DNA of 64,000 nt from NCBI GenBank assembly GCA_009792885.1, contig WMCF01000032.1:7266331-7330330 (forward strand). Direction: 5' to 3'. The notes under the pieces were generated by a model. The model was not told the origin of the DNA. It saw only the letters and a program-made list of their open reading frames with translations, and ran no database searches. Both the position numbers and the translations under genes were made by a program. The DNA is from Eremophila alpestris peregrina. Lineage: Eukaryota > Chordata > Aves > Passeriformes > Alaudidae. Positions 37,496-51,103 of the stretch are shown one piece after another (the stretch's first letter is position 1; every line of letters begins with the position of its first letter).

Positions 37496-39352
37496 TTATC
37501 TTACTTCCCTCTTTGGCAGCGAGGAATTGAAACTCCTTCTCCACACCCCTTTGATTAGCACAGGAGTGGCAGGAGGGATTTTTCCTCTCTTAGTCATTCT
37601 GGGCAACCTTTGAGCCCAGGTTTTCCACCCTGTTCCCATTAGGAAGCTGCAGAGGCCACGAGAGTGAGTTCCTGGCCAGCTGGGAGCCGTCAGCTGCCTT
37701 CAAAGCCCTGGCCAGCCCTTCTGTGATAAATCCATGGCGAGGTGTGTAATGCACATGGTATCAGCCCCGGATCCCACACAGTTCCTGTCCCAACAGGGAT
37801 GAAAGCTTTTTTTTTTTTTTTTTTTGAAAACTGGAGTACAAAAGGGGAAAAACCAATTTCTTGGGCTTTTGAGTCAGTTTGTGGAGCAGTCAGGAGTATT
37901 AGGGTTGGGTCTTGCTTGGTTTTAACCGAGGGCTGCTGGTTGAAGGTTTGTGAGAAAGCCCTAAAAGCTGAGCTGGTCCCTCCCAAATCCTCCCTTGCAG
38001 ATGGCAAAGTACATCGTTGATTTACACGAAAAAAGAAACGCAGAATCCTCTCTAGACATTTCGGGCTGAGGCAAATGAAGACTTTTGTTTTTGTTTTGCC
38101 ATTCTGGCTTTGGCATCACCTTTCCGATTCTCTTTTGTTTGGTCTCTCAGTGATTCATCTCTCCATTTCACTCCTCTTTTGTTTGTTCCATAATTGCTGG
38201 CTTAACCTGGAGGCATCGAGGCTTCCTTGTGGAAACATCAGCGGGCTGTCAGTCAGGCACGGAGAGGTGGTACAGCTGGTACAGTCCTTCCTCCCTCTCA
38301 GGAGTGAGTGAATCATCCCTTGAATATGCAATATCATCCAGGACAGGAGCCAGGATTCTCAACAGGCACACGAATTCCAGCATCTCTGGAAACATTATTT
38401 CCACATTTTGGGCAGGCTAAGAGACAGTAAGTAAATAAGCAAGCTGTGGCATTTGCAATCTCTTGTAGTTTTATTTAAAGTGACTTGCCTGCGCTGGAAA
38501 TGCTCGTGTGGGTATTAAAAAAACACAAAGAGAAAAGCGTGTATCCTTGATGTGATACTGCCCAAGGCAGCTTCAGGCTATGGCCCATTTAATGCCATTG
38601 AGCAGTCCATTGAACAGTGAAGAACCCACCAGAAACAGTAACTGCCTGCTTTCCTCCTGAGCACTCACACGAACCAGCACATCCCAAACCCTCTCTGGAT
38701 TTCTCCTGTGGGGCTGTGTCCATCTGGCTCTTGGTCCTGCAGGGATTTGTTTCCCAGTGCCCTCGCACAGGAGCAGTGAAAGGCACACGGGCTCCTTCCC
38801 TCAGCTGGGATCTCGTACAGAAGCGTCTCCCCTCCAAGGAAAACACCGATTCCCCACGTTTTCCTGGGCTGCAGGTGGGATGCAGCCAGAGAATCGGGGA
38901 ATATTTCACTGCCTCAGCAGGTAGCCCATGACACAGCATTTCCCAACATCGACTCGTTTTCCTGAGCTCTCGTGTGCCGTGCTCAGGAATCCAATAAAAC
39001 CACCCTGGAGTGAACATACAGTGAGATTTCACTGAATATGAGAGGTGCAGAGGGAAAAGAGCACTGCTCTGACTGAGCTGATAAACACTGGTCAGCAGAG
39101 CTGTGATATGGTTTTCTCTGTTCTTATTAATACCAGGAGCCAAGGCTTTTTTCTGCTTTGCTTTTGTGCCGAGGTCACAGCTCTGTGTTAACCTTCATCA
39201 GTCCTTCTGATGATAACAGTGAGAGCAAAATACCATTAAAATTATCTTCCTATATGTTTTAAACCACTCTGGCACTTTCCCAGGCAGTGTTTGTGCCCCT
39301 GTTTATGCTGCAGACCCTGGTGACCCTGGAATACTTTTATTTACGACAGCAT

Positions 39353-39379
39353 AAGCATCATTTCCATGGCAACATGCTT
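39353..39379. promoter_or_regulatory. Near-perfect RFX X-box
   Basis: The core TTTCCATGGCAAC (39361-39373) reads GTTGCCATGGAAA on the other strand, matching 13 of the 14 bases of the palindromic RFX X-box GTTGCCATGGAAAC. It is flanked by AAGCAT (39353-39358) and ATGCTT (39374-39379), which are reverse complements. RFX factors bind such sites in ciliary and other enhancers. It lies about 16 kb beyond the PDGFA 3' end in unique sequence. Confidence 0.5.
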
Positions 39380-40582
39380 TTCAGGCTGCAGATTGAGGAT
39401 TGCAATTTCCTGAGCAATAGAAGAAGCAATGGTGGATTTTTTTCCCCCCCTAATCAGCTAGTAGCAACTTTCATGTGCAAAACAACCAGCCACGACAAAT
39501 CAGTTAAAAGCTACATTATCATCAAGGCAATTTGAAAGCTCAGCATGGTTAGCCTAAAAATAAAAGGGAGTTAGATCCAGTTGTTTCATGGAAATAGAGA
39601 TGGTGAGATGATATTCTCGCTGCTGCTCTGGTAAATTGGCCTCAACGTGCTCTGCAGTGCTGCCTAATGAGGAGCAGAGCAGTGACACATTATTTACAGC
39701 AAGAGTGGGGCAGTTCTAATCCTGTATGGCTTCAGACAATGCTTTCCCATATTGGAGGGGATGACAAAAGCCTGTTTGAAAACAGTCCAAGCTATCAACA
39801 AAGGGGTGTTAGCAGCAGGGATGTTGGTTAGCAGCTCGTGTCAAACTGCACTTGGTGCTCTCTGCCTTCAGGGGTGGAGCTGCCTCCTGAGCTCGCAGAG
39901 GTGCCAGCACAGCCCTGGGGACAGAATTGAGGTGGGGAAACATCTCTCAGCAGTGCCACAGCGCTGCTTCCCTCCCCAGAATAAGTCTTCAGCAGAAATT
40001 AAGTGTTATCACTCCACAAATAAGATCACTGAGAGGCAGAAAGATGCAGTGATGTGCCCAGGGGTTGCAGTGGCTGACAGTCAGAGGTGCTCCCTGGAGT
40101 CCAGGACATCATCCTGTCCACCAGGGGCCATGACCCATCTATCAGAGGAGGGTGTTTGAAGGCTGGATCTGTCCCCAGCTCAGCCAGCTTGGTGCCCAGC
40201 ACCACTGGGACTACCACTGCTCACTGGGGATCAGCACTGTTCACAGCTGCTCTCCTCACCACCTCTCACTGGCAGCAGATTTGCACTAAATATACTGCTT
40301 TAAGGAATTCAGAAAAAGGTGAGGACTTTCTTTCTGTCCTTGAGAGCAAAGAAATCTCACTTCCCATCCAGGCAGGATCTGATGGTGACCAGGCCAAGCC
40401 CAGGGAATTGTGTACCAGGATGGGTGTACTCAGCAGCACTGCATCACTCCTCTCTGCATTATCAGCCACTCATGTCTCTGAGTTCCAAGTTAGACCTTAA
40501 TGGTGACACTACAGAATGATCAGAGACAAATTTCCAAGTCATAGCAGGAATAATTTCAGAGAAAATAAGTGTTGCTGCTGGT

Positions 40583-40593
40583 CCCCCCCCCCC
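40583..40593. repeat. Poly(C) run of 11
   Basis: Eleven consecutive C followed by GAATTATT; an assembly-sensitive homopolymer. Confidence 0.9.
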
Positions 40594-40949
40594 GAATTAT
40601 TTGGGGTGACAGGTAAATAAGTATTAAACTACATTCTGTAATGGTAAAAGTACACTCTACTTGCTAAAAAACATGCTCACACTGATTTGCTTTGGACTTC
40701 CAGTAGTTTAGGGGCAATACTTCCACTGGTTTTGAAAGCAGTAGGAGAGTAGAGGTGCCTCCAGGTTCCCCACATCTGCTGAGGTACAGCTGGCCATTAA
40801 TTCTGCTGTGGAAGCTGAGGTGGTGATGATTTCAAACACCAGCTTGTCCAAGGCAGGGCCTGGTGAAGTGTTCTGGAGTGTGAGCTGTTGGACCAGCCCC
40901 TTGCAGAGCTCAATTTCAAAATCTTCCAGGACATCAGGAGCTGCAAGAA

Positions 40950-41012
40950 GCCCTGGATTGGGTGACATTTAAAGGTTCCTTTTGACCCAAACCATATTCT
41001 GTGATTCTGTGA
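40950..41012 (+). mobile_element. CR1 LINE 3' tail fragment
   Basis: Contains TTTAAAGGTTCCTTTTGACCCAAACC-like sequence followed by ATTCTGTGATTCTGTG, the 3' end of avian CR1 retrotransposons with its tandem octamer tail. Only the last 60 or so bases are recognisable, so it is a severely 5'-truncated copy in + orientation. Confidence 0.8.
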
Positions 41013-43857
41013 CTAAAGCCCCAGCATATGGATGTGCAGTGCCAGCCACAGCATCCCAGCACCCTCCTCCCTTTGAAGCCAGTTGTCAGACTCGATTTGG
41101 AGTCTGGGCACCTGGGACAGGAGCTCAGGCAGCCCCTGAGCACGTTCTGCCCCAGGGACAGCTCTCACCCTCACGCTGGCTGGCGGTGGGAGAGCAGGAA
41201 GGGGTTTGCAGCCTGCTCTCATGGTTTAGACTTGAACTTGGAACTGTTTGTTTTTGCTGCGCCTCCCCTTCCGCCCCAGTTAATAGTCAACTTTGAAACC
41301 CAGCTTTATGTCCCATGTTTGATTTACATTTCAAATGCAGGGCCAGCAGGGCAGGCTGTCTAAATCACTTGTCAGCACAAGGGAAGGAGGTGACACAGTG
41401 GGAGGAAAAAGCGAGACAGGGCTATGGCCCAGGATAAACGTTCAGGCAGCTGGGCAAAGCTGTTACAGGGAGAGTCCCCAGCAAGCGACAAATGCTCACC
41501 TTGCCCAAAGGCTGGGGTCTAACCCAGGCACCACACAGGGACCAGCTTGTCTCCTTTGATTTACTCCCCATCCCTCCAGCTCTTGCAGCCCTGCATCCTG
41601 TTTTCCTTCTCCTCTGCAGCTGGACGTGGAGGTGAGGGCTCAAAAAGACCCAGCGAGAGGGGTTTCTTTTGAAACCAAAAATAGCTTGTCATGATTTTAC
41701 TGGGTTTTTTTTTTTTTGTTTTTCTTCTGGTCAGCATGTCACAATCCTAAATTTATCACTGAATTGGCATACAGGAAGCCTCTCTAATTGCCAGTTGGAG
41801 GGCACAGGGCAGAGCGAGTTCACCGGCCACTCTCTGGCTGGAAAGATCATTTTCAGCTGCTCTTTGATGAGGTAACATCAAGGAGCAGAGTGACTGCACA
41901 CACCACCCTGGCCACTGCCAAATGGTTTGCAGGGCCAGTCAATGCCTCATTGAGGACAGGGGAAACATTTGCAAAACCGGTCAGAAAACGGATTAGATGT
42001 GTTTTAAAGCAATTCCTGTGCAAACTGTTTACTTGGAACGGCACAAATATGATCAGCCTGTCCTTAGAGACCCTTGCCAAGCTTGACCTGATGGATGTGG
42101 TGATGCCTAATGCTGCCCTGATGCTGCTGCCTGGAGTCCTGCTGGCTGCCACACACTGCCCTGATGCCTTGGTGCAACGGGACAAACTCTTCCTTGCATT
42201 TTTTAAAGTTAAACACGAGATCCTTGGGCTGCAGAAGGAACATCCAGCCCCTCGTGGAGGTGGCAGGTGGAGGAGCCAATGTGGAGGCACAGCCCAGCAC
42301 CATCAGAGACCTCTCCAGTGAGCCCACATTTGCCCCAGCTTCCCAGGATTTTGCTACCTCTGCTCCTTGCAATCATGTTAAAAGCTACCTGCCAGGTTCA
42401 GCTGATGTCAATCCTCATAAATTCGTTCACCAGCCTTATTCCTGGAGAACTGCTGCCCAGTGCTCTGTTTCTTCATAGCTGCAATTTCTCCCAGTTTATT
42501 TTAACGTGGTGCCTTGCTCTCAGTTTCACCACACACATCCTCTACATTGCCAGAAAGGCACTGATGAACATGAGCTGTGTTACCAGAAATCACATTCCTG
42601 TTCCTGTTCCTTGGCTCATTTCTCCCTCGTTTCCCTTTGCCTTCCTATTTTAAGCCTGCATGCATGACATACCTGTCAGCTAGATCCACTCAAATATTTA
42701 TCCAGTAATTTAATCAGTGAATTTAATGGTACATTGCTGACTGCATTGATGATTTTCTCCTCATTCACGTAGCTTGGGTTGTGGTGTGCTTGGGAGCTGG
42801 AAGGCTGCAGGTTCACAGGGATCTGTGAAGTCAGAGAACTTTATAAACCATGAAAAATGTCTCCTTTTCTCTTGCAGCCCTGACACCTGTGAGGAGCCCT
42901 GGCTGTGCTGAGGGGAAAGGGAAAAGCTCCAGAGCCTTGCTGGGAGCTGGGCATCAACGTGACCCCACATCAGCCTCAGCTGGGGCCAACTGCCTGCACA
43001 TGCCCGGGGGAAAAGCAAACACAAGAAGGGCAGAGTCCGCTGAAACTGCGAGTGAGGGATTTTACCTTTAAATTTCACAGCACACCCCCCTTTTTTTTTC
43101 ACTCCCTCCTAATCCCTGCTCATTCAGAAGACAGAAATTAGTCTCTCATGGGGAACTATTGCCCCCAAAGAAAGCTCTTAAGCCAATCCCAGCTTCCAGG
43201 CTGGAACAGCTTTAGGAGATACACCAGACCTGCACAAGGCTGTGCTGTTGAAGCCCACCATGACCCCAGGCTGGAGCTCCCTGGAGGCTGAGCACCCCAA
43301 ACCCCCCTGCTCTGTGCCCCAGGGCTGGTGAACCCTGGGCTCTGGTAGTTTGGCCACTCAGCCCTTTCCTCACCTCCAAAGGGGCCTCAAAGAAAGGGAG
43401 GAGTGAGAGCTAGCACCCTTTTATAGTGTGAGTAATGGCCCAGCAATACATTCCCCCGGGGCAAGGTATGCTCCACACACCGCGATTTCAAAAGAAGTTT
43501 AAAAAAAAAAAAAAAAGCAAAGAAGGAATGAGGAACTAACCCAACACACCCTGTAGGCAGGTTCTGGCTTCCCAGGGAGAAATTAGAGTACAAACTTCCA
43601 AACTGTGCTTAACGTGGTATAAACAGCTTTTTCTTTTTCCACTTCCCCAACCTGAACCTCGGTTTTTAAGTTTTTTTTTTACAGGGTAATGCTCTGCCTT
43701 GACAGGATGAGAGAGATGTTGTGTATACGTGTAGATAGAGATACTTTATCACCCATTAATAGCTGTTAAGAATAAGGATAGAAATTATAATCTCCCTCTG
43801 CTGCATCCTGTGCTCAGTCTCCAGGAATCCTGTTACTTAATGTTGGAAGCATCCTTT

Positions 43858-43958
43858 GGAGGATGGAGGGATGGATGGGTGGATGGATGGATGGATGGAT
43901 GGATGGAGGGATGGATGGATGGATGGAGGGATGAATGGGTGGATGGATGCATGGATGC
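43858..43958. repeat. (ATGG)n tetranucleotide array
   Basis: About 100 bases of GGAT/ATGG units with regular variants GGAGGGAT, GGGTGGAT and GAATGGGT that give a partial higher-order pattern. Translated, it gives artificial D-G-W-M repeats; it is not a gene. Confidence 0.95.
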
Positions 43959-46900
43959 AGTCGCCCCCCACTCATTCCTGGCTCTGGAAGCAGCAGCACA
44001 CCCCAAGCTCTGCTCACCACAAGCCCTGGATTTTGGCTGCAGAGCCCCAGGCATTGCTGGAGGGCTTTGCTGGGCTGCTGTGCCTGATATCTTGCAGGAT
44101 AGGGCAGGAAGGCAGCGGGAGAGGAAGGATTTTATCGAGTTCCCAGGAAAGTTCAGTGCAGAGTTTCATGGATTTGTGTGGAGAAGGAGCTGAGCCTCAC
44201 AGTTTGCACAGCTGGGAAAGAAGCCTGGGAGATCCCAGTGTCCTGTCCTTTGCTCTGACCATTAGGCTGCACTTCTTGGAGAAATATGGGACACGGGGGA
44301 ATTTACACAGTCTTCCAGCCATGAAGGTTGCTCCAAAAAGAAGCGATATTCCTATATAATAACAAGCATAAATCTATAATAATAACATGATAATGTATAT
44401 TATCAATGCATCAGAGTAAGTGCCAGGCTGGACACGGTGCCTTTCAGAGCACCTTGGCAGTTTTACTAAAATCAGCAGATAAGTGGAGATTGATACAACC
44501 TTGTCAGAAGTGAAGATATATTTTTTTTTCCCCTGTAATACCTGCACTTGGCTGAAATTCCATAAATGATTGCATTTTACTTGGGAATGTCTCCCACAGC
44601 AGTGGCATGAGGCCTATTAGGAAACAACCTCAAACTCACTGAAATCCAAAGCATTTTCAGTACATCAGTAACCTCAAACAGTTCTGGCTAATTGCTGAAT
44701 GCCTTAAACAGAATTAGCTGATTTTAGCTGGAATATGAAGATCAGAAGATGAAAAAATTTTGTGCTGGAACAAAAATTTCAGGCTGGAACAACTCTTGTT
44801 GAGACTCTTGCAGATGCAGTCAGACTAGGTAGCTCAGCATGCCCAGCTCTCAAAACTCTTTGATAGAATTATAATAATAATTGTAGTGTATTAGTGAGTC
44901 CTCAGGGATAGCTCCGTTTTCCATGCATGTAACCTTTACTGCTTTGGGATGCAAGCTATTTGTCTTGGCAGCCTGAAACAGCCCATAACTTCACCATGAT
45001 AACCATTTTTAGTTTGGCCTGTAGATGTAATTTTTTTTTTTTTCCTTTTTCAAATCCATCTGTCCTGAGAAGTCAAATTCCTGATTTTATCTCGAACCAC
45101 CCACCCTCTTCACTTACAAAGGAGACCTTGGAACAAACCCTCATCCTCTTCCCTTGCATTTTGGTTTTCCCTTGCCTCATTCTCAAAGAGATTCATGTTT
45201 CTGTTTCACTGTGTCTGGGTTAAACACTTCTGTCCCTGGAATTTCTGTACTCTGAGATTCTGTATTTATTACCTCGCAATAACAGCAATAACAGCCAAAA
45301 CACTTTTGTTGAATTTACAAGTTTTAAGAACAAGAAAAACAGCCCAGAAATAATTTTCCTGCCTTAGCAAAGCTGTTGATGTTGGGTGCATGCATGAGAA
45401 AAGAAACCAGCTCTTCCCCCATCCTTTTCTATTTTTTTCAGAGGCAAAACCAGCAAAAACATCTCTGCTAGAAAAATCATTCAGACTCGTTGGCAGGGCT
45501 TTGCCATTCAGCAGGTTCATTCAGGCTGTTTTCATTGGGTGATTCTTTTTTCAGATGTCCAGCATCCAAATATAGCAGATGTGGATGTTTTCTGTCTTTG
45601 GAAAGAGAAAAAAACCAGTCATTTTGATGGAGATGGTGGGACTGATGCAAAATGCAGAGTGAGAGCCAGTGCCCAGTGAGAGCCTTGAGCTGATTTTCAT
45701 CCTCACATCACCATGGGGGCAGCTGTGAGGAGCCTGGAACTAATTTATAGCAGAACACGGGGCTATTCCATGTTGCCACAGGTTCAAATTCAGCACGAGG
45801 TGGGAGGGACATGGGTCTGTCTTTGCCCTGCCCTTTCACAGCCTTGTGCTCTCATCAGCTGCCCAGACCTGAGCAAACTCAGCAATGGGGGAAAGAATTG
45901 TGCTGAAGAATTGTCTTAGGAGTGCTGTGAAAGTGGCAGCAATTTGAGAGACACTGGTAAAAATGCCTCTGGTGAAACATGTACTCCTTCACCAGTATTT
46001 CAGGCGTAGGCACAAAATGATGTTGAGTGTTTCTTGCTTCCCACAAAGTGCAAAGCTGTTCCTTTAGGTTCATCCCAAACCCTCTGAGTGACTAATTCCC
46101 TCTCAGAGTGAGCAGGGAGAGACACGCTGCTCTGTTCCACTGGCTTAGCAGGGATTATTTGGTTTATCACCAGCAGCTTTCCTTCACTCCAGAGCCACTC
46201 CTATTCCCAGCCAGATGTTCAGAGGTGGGCCCAGCATCTGGGCGGTGTCTCAGCAGACCCTCGGGGTCCTCACTGACAAATACCTGCAAAAATGCTTTTA
46301 ATCTCTTTGTTTTGGCTTGTCACAAGGCCACAGGAAATAACCTCACAGGCTGGATTCAGTTCCTTGGGCTCCCACCTGGCCACCCCTGCTGGGCAGTCAG
46401 GGACTTTTTTGGGTTTGAACCTCTGTCTCCTTGAAGGACTCATGTAATCACCCATTTTGCTGACAACCAAGATTGTTCATCAAACTCTGCTGCTTCTTGG
46501 GAACCAATGTGCAGATATTCTTCAATAACATTCCTAATCTCTGATTAGGAACAAATGAATATTAAAACAATTATTGTTAATGTATTAAAAGTACTAGATG
46601 TTCTATTTTATTATCTCAAGATATGCATATTAATGAGTTAATGGCAATTTCTAGCTAATTAACATCAATTTTCTTTGGTTATCATCTCTGTTGACCACTG
46701 TACAGCTTCTGGCAGTTAAGTGTGATAACAGACTTGCTGGATCAAAACTTCTTAAATGTTTAAAATTATAATTACTATTGTTTTCAACATCCCAATCTGA
46801 AGAGCACTGGACTGGTCTCTCCTGGCAGAATTGGAAGGTGTCTTGTGCCACTTGAAGGAAGGTTACTGGGTGAGTCCAAACACACCACATTCATTTAAAT

Positions 46901-49900
46901 CTGTCACTTCCTTTCCCCAGAGTCACTCCTAATTCAACACCACCACAAAGGCTTTGCCTCCTTGATGATGTCAAGAAAAAGCCTTTGTTTTCAGCCTGCT
47001 CTGCCAACCCCAGCTGCCAGAATATCTCTTTCCTCACACACAGGTGTGATCCCTCTGGATCTTCCCAGTTCTTTCTGCTGAAGTGCATCCCATTTATTCT
47101 GGTTATCCAGAAATCCTCCCTTTCATCCCAACCATCCAGCCCAGTCCACCTTTCATCCCAACCATCTGGAAGACTCCCCCTTAGCCAATGCTATCTCAGT
47201 CTAATTTGCAAGAAATAATTGATTTATTACTGCTACATACCTTTTCCTGGGCATGGCAGAAATAACAGGCTGTCCTGCTCTTCAAGAACTTCTTATAAAC
47301 TGCATCCACACACAACATATCTGGGTGATAAGGGGACCTGAGCCTCAAAGGAAGCCTCATCATATCTCAACCCTCTGGAGTTCTGAGAGGTTTATTTTAA
47401 TAATACCCTGACTTTAGCACATGCAGCCCACGGTATTTGCCAGGCTTAAAAACAACAGCCACAGGAGGATCCTGCCGTGGGTTTTGCAATTGGTTCTCAC
47501 ACCCAGCAGAGTGCTGATCCTGCATGGAATTCACTCCACGTTTTATTCATTATCTGAGTGAGTTATCAAGGCAGCTCTCTGCCTGGCTGGAGGTACCAAC
47601 ACAGTGCAGACAGATTTTTTTTTTTCCCACAGAACTCTCTGAAGCCACACTGTCAGCATGGCTGTATTTAATGGGCTCTAGCCATTGCAGTCAATCTCTC
47701 AGTGCAGGAGAAATAGTTTACAATCTCTGAAACCCTACACTCCTCCCTGCCACGGAGCAGGAAAAAGTAACATCTACCATCATTCCTTCTGCATGTCGCT
47801 GGGCCCAGGGGGAAGGGGAGGGTAATGAGACAATGAGGACATTGAAAATAATATTTTGAGAGGCAGAGCAAGGCAAAAAAAAAAAAAAATCAGTAGTCAG
47901 CATCTGCAAGCAGTCTTTAACCACAGCTAAAGGCTGCCTTTAAATTCACATGTGTCATGCCCTTCTTAGGCTTAGTTTAGAAATAAGCTGTGATCTTCTT
48001 TATATCATTGCTGTTGCTGAGGGAAGAGTTAGGACAAAGATTGCTGCATGCAAAGAGGTTTCCCCCAAGTTAAATGCCACCAGGCAGAAAATAACTGACA
48101 TTTTGGGGAAGATAACACAGGGCAGCATTATGTGCTTCATGTTCAGCCCTGCAGAATGCCTGGCAGAGCTGCCACACACACCCAGGTAAAGGTCATTTGT
48201 CCAAGAGTGATTTCTGTGAAATGAAATTGCCTGTTTGACAATTTACAAAAGAGGCCTGGTTCATAAATGTGGCAGAGAAATGTCACTTCATGCTGATCAG
48301 GGGACTGGGGTAAGTGGCAGGGTAATGGTGTGAACTTCCCTTCCCATCTGAAATAAATCTCTTGGGGTGTGGAAGAGGGGTTTGGTGAGTGATGTGTGTG
48401 AAACCTGGGCTGGGGAATGGGGAGGCTCCACACTACCCATGGCATGAGCACCATGGAGGGAGAACAGACATTTCAGTGAGCTTTGGCAGGATTTACCTTC
48501 AGAGCAATGACACTGCTGAGAAATAACATGAGCAGGTGAGGCAACAACATATTTGTGACAAGAGGGATGGAGAGCACTTTACCTGGGGATGAGCAGTGGC
48601 ACAGCTGTGTTGGGCAGCTCATCATGACTGGAAATGCAACTCAGCCGTGGCAGGAGGAAGGCCAGGAGCCTGTATGGGACATAAGTCCAAAACCTTATAT
48701 CCAGGGTCTTATTATTAGAATTGCTACAGAGTTGGGAAGTACAGAGGTTTAGAAATACAATTAAAGGCTGCCTTATAGCTCAAAGCTTTAGGGTTGATGT
48801 TCATCACTTTTCACCATGCTGTATGTTGTATGTGTGTAGATCACTTTTTAAAGTCAGAAACTACATCAATTGGAATTGTCCAGGTCAAAATTTGCCCCTC
48901 TACAAGGCACAGGCATAAAGCTGGCTGCTCTTATGACACACTTTAATTCTTAACTCCTCAGTCAGACAGGAAAAGATCCAGAGTCTTCTTGCCCACTATG
49001 TCCTCCTCCTCCCCCCTTTATGAAAAAAAAAATACTAAATGTGCAAGTTATAAATAACACCAGTTATCTAACATTTCACCATATAAGGAATGAGCAGAAG
49101 TGGAAATGCTGATTTCTTTTTTGCCTTTAGCATTCAGATGAAATGGACAATGTAGCAAACTGAATATTCCCAGCGAAAATGGCTTGTGGGTAGTTCTGGT
49201 GTTCTTGTGCTCTGCTCTGAGCTTTGCTGGCCCCTTTGCTGGTGATTCAACAGCCAGGAATCAGAAGTTTGACACTGTATTCCTAAAGCATAATTCCTAT
49301 GACCAGTCTGGAAGGGACATGGGGCTCCCCTACTCTTGTGTTACATCCTGTGGATGGGTAGGAGCACACAGGAAAGGACTTTGTTTGTAAAAAGCTCATG
49401 GGACGTGTAGGTACTCGCCAGAGACTGTCATGAGCTCAGTAACACCATCCTCACTGCTGTCTTTAGCCAGAGAAGGGATATTTGGAGGGCAAGTACAGGC
49501 AGTTAGATCTGTTGTCATGTAGATTAATCTTGGGGTAAGGTTTGAAGCTAATCTGGAGCTAAAATTGGAGTCTGAAGGAACTGGTTGGTTTAAACTGGTT
49601 GGTTTTATTTTTTCCCTTATTAAATAATAGGTGTCCTTCCAGACCCCTTTTTCCCCCATGAACAGGAGCTGATTTGGTTCTGGGAAGAATTTTCCTTCCC
49701 TCTGTGCTTCTCCTCTGGAGCCTGAGCTGGCCTCCAGATAATCCATATGGAATTGAAAAAGGGATGAAGATATGAAGCTGTTCTGAGCCTCTCTCTCTCT
49801 CATACAGGGAGATATCAGCTACTGAAAAGCAGTTTTGTATCCCCTGGTAACACCAGGCTCAAGGAACGTTGCACAAATAAGGAATCTGGCTACCTGGTTA

Positions 49901-51020
49901 TTAACAGCCCAGTGCTGACTTGCAGTTATCTCCCACTCTATTTGCTCACAACCAGGTATGAAAACATTCATGCTAAAAAAACAAAAACAATGGGAAAATT
50001 CACTGATTTGGGAAACAAAGTGAGTTAAAGCAATGAACCACAGCATGTGTTTTTTTATACATGTACAGCAGCATAAGGAAACTGTGGGAAGCTAATTTGC
50101 AAGCCTGTTTACTGAATACCTGGAACAACTCCCATTTCCCATTTAAATTAGCTACAGGAAGCCAAGTGTCTAATTTGCTCCTCCAGTACCTGCTTGTTCC
50201 ACTCATTTATGTCCTTACCCTCATGCATTTAGCAGACCATCTCTCCTGGCGTTTCTGATGTTTATTGCTGCATCTTTAGTCTGTGGAAGCCTTTCCAGGG
50301 AGAAATAAATGCAGCCTGCTAGCAGAGAGGGCTGGCTCTGTACCTGCCCTGCACTTCATGGGGCACAAACAGCCCTTTGGAGGCAGGAGAACAGCAGGTC
50401 AGGGTTATAACCTCCAAAAATCCCTGGGCCAAAAAACAGTGTGCAGCTCTTGCAAAGGCAGGGACTGAGGACCAGCCTCCTGTCTGTGGTCAGTGCTAAA
50501 CCTGTTCCATATCCTGGAGAGCTCTGGCTGCCCAGTGTTAAAGCAAAAGATGCCCAGGCAGGGTAATAATGGGATTTAAAGCATTTCCTTCCACTCACAA
50601 CAGCACCTCAAAGCTGCTTTCCTCATCTGCTCAGGCTGTGGAGGAAGCCCCTTGTGCCATCAAATTTGTGGTCTCCTTGGGAAAGGAGGGGACATGTGAG
50701 AATTGCTGATGGGAAATGGTCCTGGGTTTAGTCCCTGTGCTCTGGTCTCCAGAGTCTGTGAGCTCCAAGGCTCAGCTGTGCATCTCTGACCAGTCATGGG
50801 CTGTGTTAGCACTGCTTTTCCAGAGGCAGGCTGCTCAGTGGAAAAAATGTGAGAAGTGTCAATAAATAGTGACAGTTCTGAGAGCACTGGGCCAGGGTTT
50901 TGTCTTGCCTATAGACACAGTTATGTAATGGTCCTTCACCATCTGTGGACTCCTCTTAAACCAAAAGCTGACCTGGAATGTGCAGGTGATGCAGAGAGTG
51001 GGAAGGAAATGCCTCTGGTT
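43959..51020. other. Gene-free flank, part 4
   Basis: No gene or full transposon recognised. Mostly AT-rich unique sequence with scattered T or A runs (about 45031, 47611, 47876). A 17-base direct repeat with 30-base period lies at 47120-47166. The 167-codon frame at 43856-44359 begins inside the ATGG array and is not credible. Confidence 0.6.
47120..47166. repeat. Short direct repeat, period 30
   Basis: The 17-mer CTTTCATCCCAACCATC occurs twice, 30 bases apart. A small local duplication. Confidence 0.75.
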
Positions 51021-51044
51021 GAGCAGTTGAAAACTGGTTGACTT

Positions 51045-51103
51045 TCAGTAAGATTGAACTTTCAGGTCCCTTCCAACCCAAACCATTTAATGATTCTGTG
51101 ATT
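51045..51103 (+). mobile_element. CR1 LINE 3' tail fragment
   Basis: TCAGGTCCCTTCCAACCCAAACC followed by ATTTAATGATTCTGTGATT is the characteristic CR1 3' terminus in + orientation. The body upstream is too decayed or too short to delimit. Confidence 0.85.

Larger units (their letters stand above)
32755..39352. other. Gene-free flank, part 2
   Basis: No gene recognised. Contents include a (CA)n run at 36427-36441, T runs at about 36890 and 37808, a (TA)n run at 37480-37495, and two unique, AT/CpG-mixed patches that look like candidate regulatory DNA (about 35.88-36.0 kb and 37.0-37.13 kb). Open frames up to 184 codons on the minus strand (38589-39143) have no recognisable similarity. Confidence 0.6.
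39380..43857. other. Gene-free flank, part 3
   Basis: No gene recognised. Includes an 11-C run at 40583-40593, one CR1 tail at about 40950-41012, and an open frame of 177 codons (41788-42321, +) with no recognisable domain. The composition is GC-richer than the part nearest PDGFA. Confidence 0.6.

Noticed and set aside
38589..39143. 184-codon open frame on the minus strand
   Set aside because: No recognisable domain, and the composition resembles random translation; no supporting signals.
40118..40131. CCACCAGGGGCCAT as a CTCF site
   Set aside because: About 12 of 14 consensus positions fit but a key core G is missing; one weak match is expected by chance in this length.
41788..42321. 177-codon open frame (+) and overlapping 145-codon frame (-)
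   Set aside because: Both strands are open in the same place, which points to a chance lack of stops. No recognisable motif.
43814..44359. Open frames over the ATGG array (D-G-W-M and H-P-S-I repeats)
   Set aside because: They are translations of a microsatellite.
45200..45262. CR1 tail (CTGAGATTCTGT)
   Set aside because: Only the last octamer-like bases fit; the CCAACCC block that marks the CR1 end is missing.
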